DNA from: Bacteroides_D sp963543925
GTDB lineage: Bacteria; Bacteroidota; Bacteroidia; Bacteroidales; CAJPTX01
NCBI GenBank assembly: GCA_963543925.1
Contig: CAUUCP010000003.1
Location: 1-64,000, forward strand
Direction of reading: 5' to 3'
Length of the DNA stretch: 64,000 nucleotides
Under the pieces are notes generated by a model. That model had not been told where the DNA came from and searched no databases. It saw only the letters and a list, made by a program, of their open reading frames with translations. Below are positions 17,915 to 27,667 of the stretch, in pieces (position 1 is the stretch's first letter; each line of letters begins with the position of its first letter). The position numbers and the translations under genes are program-made.

Positions 17915-20893
17915 TTAGAACTTCAACTCTATCCCCGTAGCGATTTGTCGCGTACTCGGGTTAGCACCCAAGGAGAGATTGAGCGGGAGCTCTGGATCAG
18001 GTCCTGTGAAGTTTGTTATGGTGAGGAGGTTGCGCACAGAGAAATAGATCTTTGCAGACGTAAAGAACTTGGTTCGAGCTACATAGTCCTTCGGCACAAT
18101 ATACCCGACCGTGAGGTTCTTCCAACGCAGGAAAGAAGCATCCTCTAGGAAACGATCATCATAGTAGGTCCAACTTCCCGTCCCCGGATAATCTGCTTGA
18201 TCCCCAGGTTGCTGCCACTGCTTTTTTTTCAACACCTCTTTGGAGAGGTTGGGGAAATTCCGTCCTACGGGATTTTCTAGGAACTGACGGTCGTTATTGT
18301 ACATGGACTTTCCCCATTCAAAATTAAAATCGCACTGTACGTAGAATCCCCAGAGATCGGCATTGAAACCGAATCCCCCCTTCACAGGTGCATTCCATAC
18401 CTTCCCCGTGAGCTGACTGAGAGAGCTTTTGTGCTCGGTGGTTACCTTGTTGGGATCGGTTTGTGTTGCACTGAAATTCTTTTCATTTGGGAGATACCAC
18501 TCGGTCTTCCCATTATCGGGATTGATACGATAGAAACGCGGCAAGCTAAATTCGACGGGATGCCCCTTTGCATACGCGACCCCTGTATTGGGTATCACCC
18601 AATAATCACGCCCTCCGAAGAGCTCTTCGATTCGTTGACGGTTATAGTTAAATGTGAGGTAGGGCGTGAGATTATTCCCCTTTGCGTCGTGCCATGCGGT
18701 GACGTCTAGCCGTAAATCGACCCCAGTGTTGGAAAGCGTCCCGACGTTGGAAAACTGTTCTTGAAAACCCGTCGTATAGGGTACAGGTACGCTGAGGAAC
18801 ATACTACTGGTAACCCGTCGATAGACCGAGATATCCCCGCGCAAGATATCCCACAGCCCAAAGGCTACGCCCCCCGTGATCTTCAACTGCTTTTCCCATG
18901 TGAGTTCAGGATTCCCGGGTGTCTCTATCGTAAAGGTGGGATGCCCGTCGTAGGATGTAAAGCTCTTGACAAGGGAGCTGTGCATGTAATTTTCCTTCCA
19001 GTCTAAATCTGGGAAAGAGGAGTTTCCACTCGTCCCGACGCTAAACTTGACATCAAGACGATCGAGCCATCGGAGACCTTGTAGAAAGCTCTCGTGTTTT
19101 GCCTTCCACATCCCTCCCAAGGACCAGAAGATAGCATTTCGTCGATCCTTACCAAAGCGCGATGAGGCATCATCACGCAGACTCGCATCGACGAAATATC
19201 GGCTATCGTAGTCATACTCGACACGTCCAAAGAAAGAGTTATACCAGTTTTCGTACCAGCTTGAACTCGCCTTAAAATTTTTAGCATTGTCCAGAAGCTG
19301 GAGTCGATCATCGGTCATGCCCGAGCCAGAGACATAGAGCATTTTTGTATATCCATAAATATACTCATGCCCAAGGAGTGGAGTGATATGATGTTTTTCC
19401 TTGAATTGGAGGCGGTACTCGGCTGTTGTGGTAAGGGTAGAGAGTGTTTGTCCGCGCTCCGTTTCACTTCCACGTCCAGCTCCATCTCCCACAAAGCTCG
19501 GTAAAGTACGCCGATAAAAGTGGTTCGCATTGGCCTCTACCCCGGCCTGCGTTTTGACGGTCAATCCTCGTAGGGGTTCGACAGAGATATAGCCCGCCGT
19601 GGTAAGGCTGGGACTATTGTACCAACTAATTTTCACCTTGTCGGTATATGCACGCGAGTACATATTGGTACCTGGGATCACCTTCCCTTCGATCTCCTTG
19701 TGGTTCTGATCATACGGGGTGAGATAGGGACGAATGGCACTCACAAGCCCGACATCCGAGCTCCGTCCATCTTGGTTTGTTCTTGTCTCGGCATAGTTGA
19801 TCCCGGTATTGATCCCGACCTTCAACCAAGAATTGATTTTAGAATTGAGGTTGATACGGAGGTTATAACGGTTGTAGGATGATCCCTGACGTAGCCCCTC
19901 GGAATAGTAATACCCCCCGGAGATGTAATAGGAAGTATTCTGACTTCCTCCTTGAAAAGCGACGTCGGCGGAGTGTGTGGGTGTGAAATCGCTGTACACA
20001 TACTTCCACCACTCGAAGGTATTGTTTCCGAACTGATTTTGAGCTCTGTCTATCTGAGCCAAATCGGATGCCTCCTTGAGTATAGAACGATAGAACTGGT
20101 AGTACTCTGGGGTAGAGAGGTGGTCTTCGTAAAATCGCTTGGATGCTAACATACTCACCCCATAAGAAGCTCGCATGGAAACAGTCCCCTTCTCTGCCTT
20201 TCTTCCTTGCTTAGTCGTAATATACACGACCCCGTTTGCAGCACGCGAACCATAAATAGAGGTTGCAGAGGCATCGGTAAGGACATCGACCCTTTCGAAG
20301 TCATTCTGGTTCAATCCATCAATACTATTTACAGGTATACCATCCACCACAAAAAGCGGATCCGTATTTCCCTGCAAAGAGCCCGCCCCGTGTAGTGTTA
20401 AAGAGGCGCGTGCGGAGGGTTCACCTCCGTTCGTTAACACGGAGAGTCCAGGGATTTGCCCCGCGAGAGCATCCATGGCATTCGCAGTAGGCTTTTCCTG
20501 CAATTTTTTCTGGTCAACGCTCGCCAACTTTCCGACGGTTGAGCTTACCTTACGTCCCGTTCCATAGCCAACGACGACCACTTGGTCGATCTGTTCGTTG
20601 GCAGGTTCCATGACCACGTTGAGGATCGTTTTATCCCCGACCACAATTTCCTGCGTTTCATACCCCGTATAGGAGAATATGAGCACAGTCGCAGCATTAG
20701 GGACAGTGATATTATAACGCCCTTGGGCATCGGTAATGACCCCTCTTGACTCGCCTTTTATCTGAATCGCGAGCTGTGGTAATGGCAGCCCGTCATCGGA
20801 TGCCGTGACAACCCCCGTCACCGCGACGCTCTGTGCATAGAGCGAAAGCACACAAAGGGTAACCACTAGTGTTGTGAGAACCTTTTTTACCAT
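17915..20893 (-). CDS. SusC/RagA family TonB-dependent outer membrane transporter
   Basis: A 992-residue TonB-dependent transporter. A signal peptide (about 1-20) is followed by a carboxypeptidase-D-like beta domain (VTGVVTASDDGLPLPQLAI to FSYTGYETQEI), which marks the SusC family. The plug follows with VVVGYGTGRK and PLFVVDGIPVN, then the region around DVLTDASATSIYGSRAANGV, and a 22-strand barrel ending RQIATGIELKF with the terminal aromatic. It works with the SusD partner and TonB to import a ligand. Upstream are a structured 80-nt element and a propeller/SpoIIE sensor gene. Substrate unknown. Confidence 0.94.
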   Translation of the reverse strand: MVKKVLTTLVVTLCVLSLYAQSVAVTGVVTASDDGLPLPQLAIQIKGESRGVITDAQGRYNITVPNAATVLIFSYTGYETQEIVVGDKTILNVVMEPANEQIDQVVVVGYGTGRKVSSTVGKLASVDQKKLQEKPTANAMDALAGQIPGLSVLTNGGEPSARASLTLHGAGSLQGNTDPLFVVDGIPVNSIDGLNQNDFERVDVLTDASATSIYGSRAANGVVYITTKQGRKAEKGTVSMRASYGVSMLASKRFYEDHLSTPEYYQFYRSILKEASDLAQIDRAQNQFGNNTFEWWKYVYSDFTPTHSADVAFQGGSQNTSYYISGGYYYSEGLRQGSSYNRYNLRINLNSKINSWLKVGINTGINYAETRTNQDGRSSDVGLVSAIRPYLTPYDQNHKEIEGKVIPGTNMYSRAYTDKVKISWYNSPSLTTAGYISVEPLRGLTVKTQAGVEANANHFYRRTLPSFVGDGAGRGSETERGQTLSTLTTTAEYRLQFKEKHHITPLLGHEYIYGYTKMLYVSGSGMTDDRLQLLDNAKNFKASSSWYENWYNSFFGRVEYDYDSRYFVDASLRDDASSRFGKDRRNAIFWSLGGMWKAKHESFLQGLRWLDRLDVKFSVGTSGNSSFPDLDWKENYMHSSLVKSFTSYDGHPTFTIETPGNPELTWEKQLKITGGVAFGLWDILRGDISVYRRVTSSMFLSVPVPYTTGFQEQFSNVGTLSNTGVDLRLDVTAWHDAKGNNLTPYLTFNYNRQRIEELFGGRDYWVIPNTGVAYAKGHPVEFSLPRFYRINPDNGKTEWYLPNEKNFSATQTDPNKVTTEHKSSLSQLTGKVWNAPVKGGFGFNADLWGFYVQCDFNFEWGKSMYNNDRQFLENPVGRNFPNLSKEVLKKKQWQQPGDQADYPGTGSWTYYDDRFLEDASFLRWKNLTVGYIVPKDYVARTKFFTSAKIYFSVRNLLTITNFTGPDPELPLNLSLGANPSTRQIATGIELKF

Positions 20894-20979
20894 GTAGTCT
20901 GTTTATTATCTTCTAGTTAGAACGCCATTGGCGCACCTATTACACTGCATCCGTAGGATGTCTTTCATAAATCAGCAAT

Positions 20980-21059
20980 GTGGTGAGGTATAGAGAGGTT
21001 ACTCCCCCTCGCCAAGGAAACGCCTTGTGTATTGGAACGTTGCTCCCCCCTCACACCAC
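20980..21059 (-). promoter_or_regulatory. structured leader or terminator element upstream of susC
   Basis: Between the SpoIIE-type gene stop and the susC start, the minus strand forms a closing stem (GTGG-TG-TGAG against CTCACCAC). It encloses an inner hairpin (CAAGG and CCTTG arms) and two similar GAGGGGG-AG segments. This could be the terminator of the upstream operon or a regulatory leader for susC, beginning about 87 nt before the susC ATG. No TAnnTTTG box is evident in this gap. Confidence 0.4.
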
Positions 21060-21097
21060 CATTTTCGTCGTAACGAATCCTATCGAGAAATTGTTAC

Positions 21098-24000
21098 CTA
21101 ATGTATCCTCAAACCGAAGACGATGATATCGTCGGTACGGCTATAACTCCCCTGCCAATCAATGAGGGTTCGGTGTAGAATTTCCCGCTGTACATCCATA
21201 TCCTTTGGAGCGATCTCTGCCAAGAGCTCCTTCAGGCGCTTGATCATGAACTTTCTGTTCTGTGGCCCTCCGAACTGATCTTCATATCCATCGGAGAATG
21301 TATAGAGGACATCGCCAGGCTGGAGTTCGACCTCATTACGTGTAAATGGGAGATCTCCCTTGAGATAGATCGCGATCGGCATCTTATCAGCCTTGTACTG
21401 CAAGATCTCTCCGTTACGGATAATAATGAGCGGGTTGTTAGCTCCGGAGAACTCGATAGTCTTGTTTTCCTCGTCAAGGATGTAGAGCGCCAGGTCCATC
21501 CCATCCTTGTTGGATCCGATCTGGTCAGTCTGTCTCAACTTCTTGATGACCTCTGCACGGAGACGATTGAGGATTTCATCGGAATGGAGTTGAGGCAGTG
21601 AATTGACCACCTGATCGAGGAAGGTAGCTCCCAACATACTCATAAATCCGCCGGGGACACCGTGCCCAGTACAATCGGCTATGACACAGATTTTTCTTCC
21701 CCCGACCTCACGCATCCAATAGAAGTCACCGCTGACGACATCTCGCGGCAAGAAGAGTAGGAAGGAATCTGGGAAGAGGTCCTTGACCATTTCAGGTGTT
21801 GGGAGGACGGCACGTTGTATCTTACTTGCGTAATTGATACTATTGAGGATCTCCTTGTTTTGCTCTTCTATATGTTCTTTCTGCGCGACCACCTCGGCGG
21901 TACGTTCATCGACGAGCTGCTCAAGTCGTTTTTTTTCAGCCATCACGCGTCGCATATTCCAACGGATGATAGCATAAACGAGGGCTATCAGGAGTAACAC
22001 ATAGACGATGTATGCCCAAACGGTGCGATAGAATGGTGGTCGGACTACGAAGCGGAAGGTTGCGATATTAGACTCTACCTGATAGAGATTTCTCGCGCGC
22101 ACCTGAAACTCGTAGTCGCCTGGTGCGATATTCATGTAACGGATCTCAGCCTTATTTTCCCACTTGGTCCAATCGTCGCCACTGTTACGCAGGCGGTAAC
22201 TGTACTGTACCCCCTCTCCCTCGAAGAAGTCGACGCCCACCTCAAAGTTCAACGAATTTTCTTGATAGGGTAGACACAACTCTGGCGTTTGGTTCTGATC
22301 CTCCAAGATTTTGTATACCGAGTCTTGTATGGCAAAGTGGGTTCCACCGAAGAGTACGGTATCGGCACGTATGGCATGTACCTTTCTCACGAAAACGCGG
22401 AAGGTCTTATCGTAGTCTCGCTTAATCGAAAAATCGTAATTAAAGAGCCGCGATGCATAGGCAAACCAGAGGCTATTATCGTCGTCCCAATAGATACGAT
22501 CGCACCACTGTCGAGGGAATCGCGCAAAGGGTTTACCTTCTTCGGCACTAATTTGCCCATTGGCATCGATCAATCCCATGGAGATGTGGTATTCCTCAGA
22601 CTCGGCATTGTAGCGTTGGAAGACGACCCGATTTCTCAATCCCGTGAGTCTAGAGAGATACTGTGGCTTGGCATCGGTATCGATACGCTCGAGGGTATCT
22701 TTATTCCAATCGTAGCGCATGAGTCCTTTTTCCGTCCCGAGGAAGACCTGCTTATTGAGAAGAAAAACCTCATTGTTTACCATAGAGGGTAGTCCACAGT
22801 GTTGGTCGATGTGTCGTAACTGAGGATTTTTGGTATCGGTCCCTCGCACCACATAGACGCCATTGGTGAGGGTACCCGCCCAGAGGGTGTTATCAAAGTC
22901 AATGACCAAGGAGCGCACCTCGTCGTTAATCTCCTTTGGGAAGAAGGGGATCTTTTTCCAACGCCCCGAATTTTCGAGGTAAAGGGAGACGATCCCCGTA
23001 GGAGTACCTACGTAAAGGGTTCGCGCGTCGGATCTGGTGTCGCTGAGTACAAACCCTCCGAACTGTACATCTTTGTCTGATGTAGAGAAGATGGTCGCCT
23101 TGTCGTTCTTGATACTATAGAGGGAATACATCCCGAGGGCCACCAAAGAGCGTGCCCCTGTCTGCGGGTTGTAGTAGGGTAGCAAATCCCATACGGGCTG
23201 ATTGATACCTGGCAAGGACTCAAATTTCCATATTCCGTCTCTCTGTACGAGCTTCTGTACGCCGGCCATGGTACCTACATAGAGCACTCCATCGAAACGC
23301 TGTACGTCGAGTACGGCACCATTAATCCCGTTGGTTTCGTCGAACTTTCTGACAGCAGATTGCTGTTCTAGCTTTGTAATCCCGTTGTTTTGTGTAAACC
23401 AGAGCGTGCCATCGGTCGTATGGAGGAAGTCCATCGCATAGGGGTCTGCGAGCCCCGTGGTAACCCCGGCGACATATTCGACATTTCCAGAGCGCGCGAG
23501 CTCGATATAAGCCACGTCTTCGGAGAAGATAAAACCTATGCCGATATTCCCATTGGGACACGCTTTCAGGACATAGGGAATCGCCTCCTCTTCTTGCAAA
23601 TCTCGCAGGGTCTTTCCTCCCCATCCGTGCGGCACCTCTTTCACCTCTCCCGTACGACGCAAGAGATAATAGAAACGGGAGGTGTTCATGGCCATGAGCA
23701 CTGTATCTTCTGAGAGGGGCAACATCCCGTAGATCTGACGTTCCTTCACCTCTTTGGGATAGGACAGCGCGAGGGGTTCGAAACTCTTTCCCGTAAAACA
23801 AACAAGGGTGTCCGAGAAGCTAGAGATGCCGAGTTGTTCCCCCAGATTGAAGGAGAGAAAGACGTGCATGGGTGGGATAGGATGTACGGAGAGGAGGGAG
23901 GTCTGCTCGTCGTAGGCAAAAATATAGTTCGCAGTACAGAAGTAGACCCTATTGCCGAGCACATATGTTTTGTAAACATCGCTAAAATTCTCGATATCCT

Positions 24001-24394
24001 CGGCGATGTTTTTTCGGAGCGAGACGTATTGCAAAACCCCTCGTGGGTCGGGACGCAGACAACCGAACTCTCCGACCAAGCCGACGTAGACCACCCCGTC
24101 CGCACCGACGGCTAGGGAGCGTACTATGCGGTTCTCTGGTACGGGTATACGCCGCCACCGCTCGCCATCATACTCTAGGACGCCTCCTTCATTATTTCCG
24201 ACATAGAGCAATCCTCTAGCGTCTTGCACGACCGCCCAGTTCTGCTCGCTCCCCTTGTACTCCTGATCTTTGAACCATCGAATCAAGAGGTTACCATGCT
24301 CTCTTTTTTCTACCGCCAGAGCATGTTGCCCCCCTAGCCCCAGCATAGCTAAGAGTACGCCACAGAACCAGAACGACTTTGCTTTGCCAAACAT
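21098..24394 (-). CDS. periplasmic beta-propeller sensor with cytoplasmic SpoIIE phosphatase domain
   Basis: A 1098-residue transmembrane signalling protein. A signal peptide is followed by about 680 residues of two-component-regulator-type propeller repeats (for example LLYVGNNEGGVLEYDG, TLWFTQNNGI, LWAGTLTNGVYVV). A Y_Y_Y immunoglobulin-like domain (YSYRLRNSGDDWTKWE), one membrane helix (about 785-807) and a coiled coil come next. The C-terminal PP2C/SpoIIE domain has metal-binding residues in VSGDFYW, ADCTGHGVPGGFM and TFSDGYEDQFGG. It probably senses an envelope ligand and dephosphorylates an anti-sigma antagonist or similar target. I start at the ATG at 24394; an in-frame GTG lies 10 codons upstream. 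It precedes susC and follows the gliding-motility C-terminal gene by 54 bp. Confidence 0.9.
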   Translation of the reverse strand: MFGKAKSFWFCGVLLAMLGLGGQHALAVEKREHGNLLIRWFKDQEYKGSEQNWAVVQDARGLLYVGNNEGGVLEYDGERWRRIPVPENRIVRSLAVGADGVVYVGLVGEFGCLRPDPRGVLQYVSLRKNIAEDIENFSDVYKTYVLGNRVYFCTANYIFAYDEQTSLLSVHPIPPMHVFLSFNLGEQLGISSFSDTLVCFTGKSFEPLALSYPKEVKERQIYGMLPLSEDTVLMAMNTSRFYYLLRRTGEVKEVPHGWGGKTLRDLQEEEAIPYVLKACPNGNIGIGFIFSEDVAYIELARSGNVEYVAGVTTGLADPYAMDFLHTTDGTLWFTQNNGITKLEQQSAVRKFDETNGINGAVLDVQRFDGVLYVGTMAGVQKLVQRDGIWKFESLPGINQPVWDLLPYYNPQTGARSLVALGMYSLYSIKNDKATIFSTSDKDVQFGGFVLSDTRSDARTLYVGTPTGIVSLYLENSGRWKKIPFFPKEINDEVRSLVIDFDNTLWAGTLTNGVYVVRGTDTKNPQLRHIDQHCGLPSMVNNEVFLLNKQVFLGTEKGLMRYDWNKDTLERIDTDAKPQYLSRLTGLRNRVVFQRYNAESEEYHISMGLIDANGQISAEEGKPFARFPRQWCDRIYWDDDNSLWFAYASRLFNYDFSIKRDYDKTFRVFVRKVHAIRADTVLFGGTHFAIQDSVYKILEDQNQTPELCLPYQENSLNFEVGVDFFEGEGVQYSYRLRNSGDDWTKWENKAEIRYMNIAPGDYEFQVRARNLYQVESNIATFRFVVRPPFYRTVWAYIVYVLLLIALVYAIIRWNMRRVMAEKKRLEQLVDERTAEVVAQKEHIEEQNKEILNSINYASKIQRAVLPTPEMVKDLFPDSFLLFLPRDVVSGDFYWMREVGGRKICVIADCTGHGVPGGFMSMLGATFLDQVVNSLPQLHSDEILNRLRAEVIKKLRQTDQIGSNKDGMDLALYILDEENKTIEFSGANNPLIIIRNGEILQYKADKMPIAIYLKGDLPFTRNEVELQPGDVLYTFSDGYEDQFGGPQNRKFMIKRLKELLAEIAPKDMDVQREILHRTLIDWQGSYSRTDDIIVFGLRIH

Positions 24395-24448
24395 AGAACC
24401 ACACTCCTCTATATTTTTTCGCACTGACGTTTATTTTCAATACGTTGT

Positions 24449-25876
24449 TCAACGGTAGAGGTGCAAGACCCCCTTGTACTCCTTGCCTGCAAACTCTACA
24501 CCATCCCACCCTATGGCCCGAATCACATAGAAATAGACCCCCACGGGGAGGGGTTCTCCTTTTCCGTCCTTCCTTCCATTCCATCCGTCCCACTTTCGTA
24601 TATCTCCGTGATATTCGTAGACTTTCGCACCTCCACGATTCATCACCATGACATCGAACTGTTTAATGGAACGCGCGTTCTTATCTCGTTCGATGATTTG
24701 AAATAGGTCATTGATTCCGTCTCCATTAGGAGAAAATACGTTAGGGATGGCATTCTTGGAGAGTAATGCGGAGTCGACCTTGACTTGGATACGCAATGTA
24801 TCTTGACATCCAGAGTTCTCATTGACGACACGCAACTCGGCACGATAGACCCCAGCAGTAAATAGGTTCGGATTAGGACGCACCTCGGCACTCTGTGCAT
24901 AGGGCATGGATTCGTAAAACAGCGTATCCGCGCGACCACGTCGTACAGCCCGCACATCATTCCTGATGGTAAAATGGAGCTTGGTTGCATTCTTCGCCTC
25001 TGAAATCATCCGCGAGATGAAGGGTGCTTCCCCTTGCGGGGATTCTCCGCCATCCTTCCACTGTTCGGAGAGTCCGTCGAGATCCTCGTTAATCTGGATT
25101 TTCATCTTCGCCTTGGTCGCTACGGGCTGTAGCTCCTGAGTTGCGGCTTCGAAACGTTTTCCCGAGAGGGTCTCCACGACGACTTTGTACCCAAAAGCTT
25201 CGTAAGGGGGAGGGGTAATCTTCTGGGGGACAATCCCAAAGACCTCAACGGGCGTCCCCTTGCTATTGAACCAATTGACGTTTTTGAAATAGCCAGCCCC
25301 GAGCTCTGAGCACTCGGAGAGTTCGTCTATGGCCAGGTCGTAATAGGTGAACTTGTCGTAACGTATGGCATCGAAGTCGTAGTTAAACAGTGGGGCTAAT
25401 GTAAGCCCATCACACTTGTTTACAGCCTTGAGTTTTTCGAGATCGATATCGTCGTAAAAGAACCAGAGCGAGCGTTTGTGCACAACACCGCCAGCACCCG
25501 TAAATTCCACTTGATATCCGCCAGACTCATGCACGACAAAGCTCGCGAGCGCCCCAACGGCATTTTCCTTTTCGAGGAACTCTTTGTTCCAACCATCCGT
25601 ATGGAACTTTGAAAGACGAAAAGTACCGCTCTGTCCCGCTTGTGTTTTTGCGACTAAGGTTGCGGTGGGAGTGGTCTCTTTTGCCCCAAATATGAAGTAG
25701 ATAGAGTCCCTTTCCGTTCCCCACGCATAGCGCGTTTGGGTCTGATAGTTCGGCGCTTGCACATAAAAGGTCAATGGTGCAGGAGTACTAGGGGTCTGTC
25801 CCCACACAGACTGCCCCCCGCAGAATAGGCAGCATACGAGGCAAACGAGGCAAAATGAAGAGACGAGACGGTACAT
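24449..25876 (-). CDS. secreted protein with gliding-motility (type B) C-terminal sorting domain
   Basis: A 475-residue exported protein. The start at 25876 gives a signal peptide (about 1-26, ending VWGQ), and a promoter box lies 80 bp upstream, inside the gap after the OstA-like gene; the frame is open further upstream without support. The last 100 residues show the gliding-motility-associated/type IX type B domain: NVFSPNGDGINDLFQI, FDVMVMNRGGAKVYEY, WDGWNG and LPVGVYFYVIRA. The N-terminal part is beta-rich and unrecognised. It is probably a surface-exposed structural or adhesive protein exported by the type IX system, cotranscribed with the propeller sensor. Confidence 0.85.
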   Translation of the reverse strand: MYRLVSSFCLVCLVCCLFCGGQSVWGQTPSTPAPLTFYVQAPNYQTQTRYAWGTERDSIYFIFGAKETTPTATLVAKTQAGQSGTFRLSKFHTDGWNKEFLEKENAVGALASFVVHESGGYQVEFTGAGGVVHKRSLWFFYDDIDLEKLKAVNKCDGLTLAPLFNYDFDAIRYDKFTYYDLAIDELSECSELGAGYFKNVNWFNSKGTPVEVFGIVPQKITPPPYEAFGYKVVVETLSGKRFEAATQELQPVATKAKMKIQINEDLDGLSEQWKDGGESPQGEAPFISRMISEAKNATKLHFTIRNDVRAVRRGRADTLFYESMPYAQSAEVRPNPNLFTAGVYRAELRVVNENSGCQDTLRIQVKVDSALLSKNAIPNVFSPNGDGINDLFQIIERDKNARSIKQFDVMVMNRGGAKVYEYHGDIRKWDGWNGRKDGKGEPLPVGVYFYVIRAIGWDGVEFAGKEYKGVLHLYR

Positions 25877-25956
25877 CCTGTAAGAGAAATGACGACAAAC
25901 AATAGCACGCACGCTGGTTGCTCTCCTTTTTAGGAGTTCGACCGAGGAACGCAGTG

Positions 25957-25964
25957 CAAAGATA
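25957..25964 (-). promoter_or_regulatory. promoter -7 box for the type B secreted protein/SpoIIE genes
   Basis: Minus-strand TATCTTTG (TAnnTTTG) lies between the OstA-like stop and the signal-peptide start at 25876, which supports that start choice. No -33 match seen. Confidence 0.45.
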
Positions 25965-25991
25965 ATGATAGTCATATAGGTAAGGATCGTC

Positions 25992-27665
25992 TTATATGTT
26001 ATGCCTCCACTCCATTTTTCGCGAGGCGCCACCTTCGTCTCGATAGTAAGTATCAATACGCAAACGTAGGGGTAAATGGAAGTCGAGATTCGTCAACCAG
26101 GAAGGAATGACATCGTTCGGGATATTAGGACGCAAGTCGCCACGCCAAGCAAAACCGTACAAAATCCGATCCTCAGGTTGCGTATCTTGGATGGGCGAGA
26201 TAATGGACTCTGTTTCTTGGTAAAAAGTAGCCTGTGCGGCTCGCCCCTCGACCATCCGAATGCGATAACGCGGGCTTTTTACCCGATTGATCCCCAACAA
26301 CTTTTCATCTTCACGCATAAAGAATATGACGTCGCCATCTTCAGCAATATCGATCCGATCGAGGTTGTTGTCTCGTAAATAGGCACGCATGACGAGCCCG
26401 GTCATCTGATTGTAATAATCTTCTTTGTCATGCGAGCCAAGAAAGACCTTTTCTTCCAAGAGTATACTATCGACGCCTTGTTTTCCCAAATAGCCTGTAA
26501 TATGGACAGCCGAGATTTGCGATTCCCCATTCCACACATAGGGATAGGGCGTCCCCACGAGAGTAAAGAGGCTGTCCCGTCCATTGATATAAAGCGTATC
26601 GCACGCGATCTGGAAATCGTTACGAAAGCTTCGGCATCGCTCCTGCGCCCAGATATGATACACCGTATCGGCGGATAGGTGGAGCGTATCCTTGTTGGAA
26701 AAGATAACCTCGCTCTTCACCTCAAACTTCTGTGCACAGACCAAAAGGGTATCGTGACGCAGGGCGGCGGAATCGACCTTGTAGAGCAACGGTTGTTGAT
26801 CTGCCAAGACACGCTGCGGCTCTGACCAGTAGAAAAGGTGCTGACTATAGATGCGGTCTCGCCGTACGGAATCCTCCAAGAGGACATTTCCAAAGGCTTC
26901 TAACTCCTTTTGCGCACCATAGATGTGCAGTCGATCGGCAAAGAAGTGCTCACCTTTGTCGCGGAAGGCGACACTCCCGCGGAGTTCCGACTCCTTGGTA
27001 TTGAGATTGTACCACCCTCGATTGCATAGCCCGACCTGTTCGAGTCGATACATGCGTATATTTCCCCAGAGGTACAACATAGCCTCGGCGCGATGATATT
27101 CGAGGGTATCGCTAAAGCTACGCAACTCCTCCCCTTGAAAACGCACCTCGCCAGTAAGAATCGATAGGCTCTGGTTCGCGAGGTACTCCCCGCGCAGACT
27201 TTCGAGCTCGTTATTCTCGGCACGCATTCGCCCCCAGGTCGTAAATCGTACGAGGTTTTCGCGGGTATCGTAATCTAAGAGGTCACTCCAGAGAGTGTAA
27301 TTTTGTACTGTATCTCGTAGTTCGACGTTTTGCCCAAAGATGCGCCCAGTGCCCGCATCACCCTCATAGTAAAGGGAATCGCCCATAATACGGAGTCCCT
27401 TGCTAAGGATGAGCACATGCCCGTAGGCACGGAATCGATTGTTTTGCTGAAAGAGATAGGCACTGTCACAGCTCATGATGGCGCCCTCGTGCTCCAGCAA
27501 CACGTCCCCGAGGAGTCTATGCACGGCGACGTCGCCGATCAGGAGAGGCTTCATCGAACGTGCGCGCTTTATGGCGACGTCCACGGTGCTCCAACACGTC
27601 TGGGAGGCTGCGAGCAGGAGTAAATGGAGCACAAGACCATACCGCAGCACAAGACTCCGTATCAC
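25992..27665 (-). CDS. OstA/LptA-like lipopolysaccharide transport protein
   Basis: A 557-residue exported protein with an OstA-type beta-jellyroll repeat region. The signal peptide covers about 1-25. From about residue 38 the repeated pattern of LLIGDVAVHRLLGDVLLEHEG, AYGHVLILSKGLRIMGDSLYYEGD and LVRFTTWGRMRAENNELES is typical of LptA/LptD N-terminal repeats, which form the periplasmic bridge for LPS. It is longer than E. coli LptA, as Bacteroidetes OstA-like proteins usually are. The start is GTG at 27665, two bases after the SurA-like gene stop, so translation is probably coupled. Confidence 0.85.
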   Translation of the reverse strand: MIRSLVLRYGLVLHLLLLAASQTCWSTVDVAIKRARSMKPLLIGDVAVHRLLGDVLLEHEGAIMSCDSAYLFQQNNRFRAYGHVLILSKGLRIMGDSLYYEGDAGTGRIFGQNVELRDTVQNYTLWSDLLDYDTRENLVRFTTWGRMRAENNELESLRGEYLANQSLSILTGEVRFQGEELRSFSDTLEYHRAEAMLYLWGNIRMYRLEQVGLCNRGWYNLNTKESELRGSVAFRDKGEHFFADRLHIYGAQKELEAFGNVLLEDSVRRDRIYSQHLFYWSEPQRVLADQQPLLYKVDSAALRHDTLLVCAQKFEVKSEVIFSNKDTLHLSADTVYHIWAQERCRSFRNDFQIACDTLYINGRDSLFTLVGTPYPYVWNGESQISAVHITGYLGKQGVDSILLEEKVFLGSHDKEDYYNQMTGLVMRAYLRDNNLDRIDIAEDGDVIFFMREDEKLLGINRVKSPRYRIRMVEGRAAQATFYQETESIISPIQDTQPEDRILYGFAWRGDLRPNIPNDVIPSWLTNLDFHLPLRLRIDTYYRDEGGASRKMEWRHNI

Positions 27666-27667
27666 GA

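Noticed and set aside
25877..26056. 60-codon upstream extension of the gliding-motility C-terminal protein
   Set aside because: It would place the signal peptide internally and overlap both the promoter box and the end of the OstA-like gene.
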